From Cellulophaga sp. HaHa_2_95 (GTDB taxonomy: Bacteria; Bacteroidota; Bacteroidia; Flavobacteriales; Flavobacteriaceae): DNA of 64,000 nt. Made by a program: the position numbers and the translations under genes. The notes under the pieces are model-generated. The model saw nothing but the letters and a program-made list of their open reading frames with translations. It did no database searches and was not told the origin of the DNA. Positions within the stretch are counted from its first letter, which is position 1; the number at the start of each line of letters is the position of its first letter. The stretch covers positions 4,464,001-4,528,000 of the forward strand of contig NZ_CP058988.1 of NCBI RefSeq assembly GCF_019278565.1, read 5' to 3'. This document shows, piece after piece, positions 62,678 through 64,000 of this stretch.

Positions 62678-63826
62678 ATGAATATTGCTTTTCAAAAAAC
62701 ACTGGAACTAATACTAATAATAGGCATCGGTGTTTTTTTACAAAGAAAAGTTACAAAAAGTAATCTAAAAGGAATAAAGGTTTTAATCTTAAGTGTTGCT
62801 TTACCAGCAGTAATTTTTGTTGCTTTATTAAAAATTAAATTGGAAAGCTCGCTTTTAATATTTCCTGTTTTAGCACTTAGCTTTAACCTACTTATGCTAC
62901 TTGCTTCTAAATATTACATTAGTAAAACGCTACCTACTAAAGACAATGCAAGGAAAAGAACTATGATGTTATTATTACCATCATTAGCTCCTGGACTATC
63001 TTGTTTTCCTTTCATTGTTGTTTATTTAGGGGATGATTATTTGGCTTTATCTGCCCTAGCCGACGTTGGTAATAAAATATTTGTGCTAATCATGTTATAC
63101 ATGCTAGCGATGCATTGGTACAACAGTAGGAGCATTAAGGATACCAAAACCTCCATGAAAAATAAGCTAAAAGGCTTGGTTTTATCGCTATTAAACGAGC
63201 CCATTAATCTTGTCATGATTATAGCGCTAATTCTATTAGCGTTTGGCTTAAACCTTTCTAGTCTTCCAGATTTTCTTGGAAACACTGTAACCAGTTTAAG
63301 TACTATCATGGCTCCACTAGTATTATTATTCATAGGAATGGCTGTTAGAATCAACGCCAGCGAATTTTCTTTAATACTTACCTTATTAGCCAGAAGAGCT
63401 GGTATCACATTTCTAATTTCAACCATAGTCGTTTTAGCATTTCCTGCATTAGCCACGAGTATGATTCTTTTTATAATAGTCTTCCCTCAAAGTTCTTGTA
63501 GTTTTTGGCCCTTTGCACATATGAGTGCCATAGCCAGTTTAGAAGATAAAGACAAGCAAACAAAACCAACATTTGATATAGACTTTGCCGTAAATGTGCT
63601 TGCATGTTCTCTTCCCTTTTCTACACTATTAATTATTGGTGTATTTTCTTTTAGCGAATTATTTGTCAACCCCTTCACTATCCTAATTGCTGGCGTTTCT
63701 TTGCTTGCTATTTCTTACACCCCTAGTCTTTTCAGAGTGTTAAAAAAAGTAAAGTCTCAATCTGATAATCATATAGATGCAATGTCCTTAAACTTAGAAG
63801 CACAGAACAATGAAAATAAAGACTGA
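62678..63826 (+). CDS. AEC (auxin efflux carrier)-family membrane transporter
   Basis: This 382-residue protein has about ten transmembrane helices in two halves. It resembles the AEC/auxin efflux carrier family: a first helix ending in GIGVFLQRKV, the crossing motif region LLLPSLAPGLSCFPFIVVYLG, and the second-half LVLLFIGMAVRINA and FPQSSCSFWPFAH. Family members carry carboxylates or amphipathic small molecules; the substrate is unknown. The ATG at 62678 is preferred over a TTG at 62672. It follows the Tat-exported aminotransferase and could move its substrate or product. Confidence 0.8.
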   Translation: MNIAFQKTLELILIIGIGVFLQRKVTKSNLKGIKVLILSVALPAVIFVALLKIKLESSLLIFPVLALSFNLLMLLASKYYISKTLPTKDNARKRTMMLLLPSLAPGLSCFPFIVVYLGDDYLALSALADVGNKIFVLIMLYMLAMHWYNSRSIKDTKTSMKNKLKGLVLSLLNEPINLVMIIALILLAFGLNLSSLPDFLGNTVTSLSTIMAPLVLLFIGMAVRINASEFSLILTLLARRAGITFLISTIVVLAFPALATSMILFIIVFPQSSCSFWPFAHMSAIASLEDKDKQTKPTFDIDFAVNVLACSLPFSTLLIIGVFSFSELFVNPFTILIAGVSLLAISYTPSLFRVLKKVKSQSDNHIDAMSLNLEAQNNENKD

Positions 63827-63896
63827 GCCAGGAAACCAAGTATTGGAAGCCATAGAAGCCGTTGAAAATAGTATCTTTGAATTAGTTATTCAATAG
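63810..63896 (+). CDS. Possible 28-residue leader-type small protein
   Basis: ATG at 63810, overlapping the AEC gene end by 17 bp, encodes 28 residues (MKIKTEPGNQVLEAIEAV, then ENSIFELVIQ). The stop falls in the loop of the hairpin at 63875-63920. It may be a leader peptide or chance. No homologue recognised. Confidence 0.3.
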   Translation: MKIKTEPGNQVLEAIEAVENSIFELVIQ

Positions 63897-63920
63897 AAAA
63901 GCAAAATAACTAATTCAAAG
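63875..63920 (+). other. 16-bp inverted repeat upstream of siroheme synthase
   Basis: CTTTGAATTAGTTATT and AATAACTAATTCAAAG form a perfect 16-bp stem around a 14-base loop, ending 17 bp before the ATG at 63938. No T-run follows, so it is not a plain terminator. It could be an operator for a dimeric regulator or an RNA structure controlling the downstream gene. Confidence 0.75.
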
Positions 63921-63937
63921 CTATTAAACTTACCATT

Positions 63938-64000
63938 ATGGAACGCAATAACCTGTACCCTATTTTTTTAAAAGTCTCTAATCTGAATATACTTATTGTA
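63938..64000 (+). CDS. Siroheme synthase / precorrin-2 dehydrogenase, 5' part only
   Basis: Only 21 codons lie in the window: MERNNLYPIFLKVSNLNILI and a further V. The NLYPIFLK-x3-LN-x-LIV phrase is the first strand and helix lead-in of the NAD-binding fold of the CysG N-terminal/Met8p type enzyme, where GGG normally follows. It would make siroheme for sulfite or nitrite reductase. The gene runs off the right edge, so domain content cannot be checked. Confidence 0.7.
   Translation, partial: MERNNLYPIFLKVSNLNILIV

Overview
The window reads as chromosomal DNA of a marine-type member of the Flavobacteriaceae (Bacteroidota). The evidence is two SusC/SusD pairs, AT-rich DNA with A-rich sequence rather than Shine-Dalgarno sites before starts, TAnnTTTG-type -7 promoter boxes, a fused CcoNO cytochrome oxidase, DUF4407/DUF4230/DUF4260 proteins, and M56 peptidases with TonB-related tails. 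I cannot fix the genus. No insertion sequence, integrase, phage gene or CRISPR array is visible.

Layout. (1) 1-15033 is a glycan-uptake region with two polysaccharide utilisation loci (PULs). The first is a minus-strand block of SusC, SusD, a duplicated surface lipoprotein and a clan GH-A hydrolase running off the left edge, with a divergent AraC-type regulator and a CE6-like acetylesterase. The second is a minimal SusC-SusD-GntR unit with a three-copy 13-bp operator array just downstream of the susC -7 box. A tRNA-Leu (15391-15472) separates this from housekeeping genes. (2) 15662-26009 holds an M20 dipeptidase, a NYN-LOTUS protein, a PhnA-like protein, a BlaI/BlaR1-like pair, a DUF4407 protein, a YdjM-type membrane protein and a MutS-like ATPase. 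(3) 26010-30858 is an eight-gene minus-strand run including ruvC and hemW. (4) 30961-33621 has a second BlaI/M56 pair and a DUF456 protein. (5) 33624-42190 has a frameshifted nitroreductase, a LysR regulator divergent from a complete hut operon (hutH-I-U-G), and a homogentisate dioxygenase-like gene. (6) 42374-47119 holds poorly known proteins, a type II NADH dehydrogenase and an alpha/alpha-barrel lipoprotein. (7) 47133-60610 is a microaerobic respiration block: Usp, Crp/Fnr regulator, ccoI, ccoS, ccoNO, ccoQ, ccoP, ccoG, fixH, a SafE-like protein, truncated haemoglobin, a second Usp and hemN. (8) 61365-64000 has a Tat-exported aminotransferase, an AEC transporter and the first codons of a siroheme synthase.

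How the parts work together. The strongest new signal is regulatory. TGAT-N4-(G/A)TCA palindromes stand in front of usp, fnr/ccoI (shared), ccoS and hemN, and the centre of each lies exactly 29.5 bp from the first base of a TAnnTTTG-like box. This gives five promoters of identical geometry, including both arms of the divergent fnr/ccoI region, and points to an autoregulated Crp/Fnr regulon for low-oxygen respiration. The two BlaI systems have unrelated operators (TCTACA-N2-TGTAGA and AACTAA-N4-TTAGTT). Their M56 partners carry different TonB-system domains in place of a beta-lactam sensor: an ExbD/TolR-like segment in one and a TonB C-terminal domain in the other. These readings were made by eye; no database search was run.
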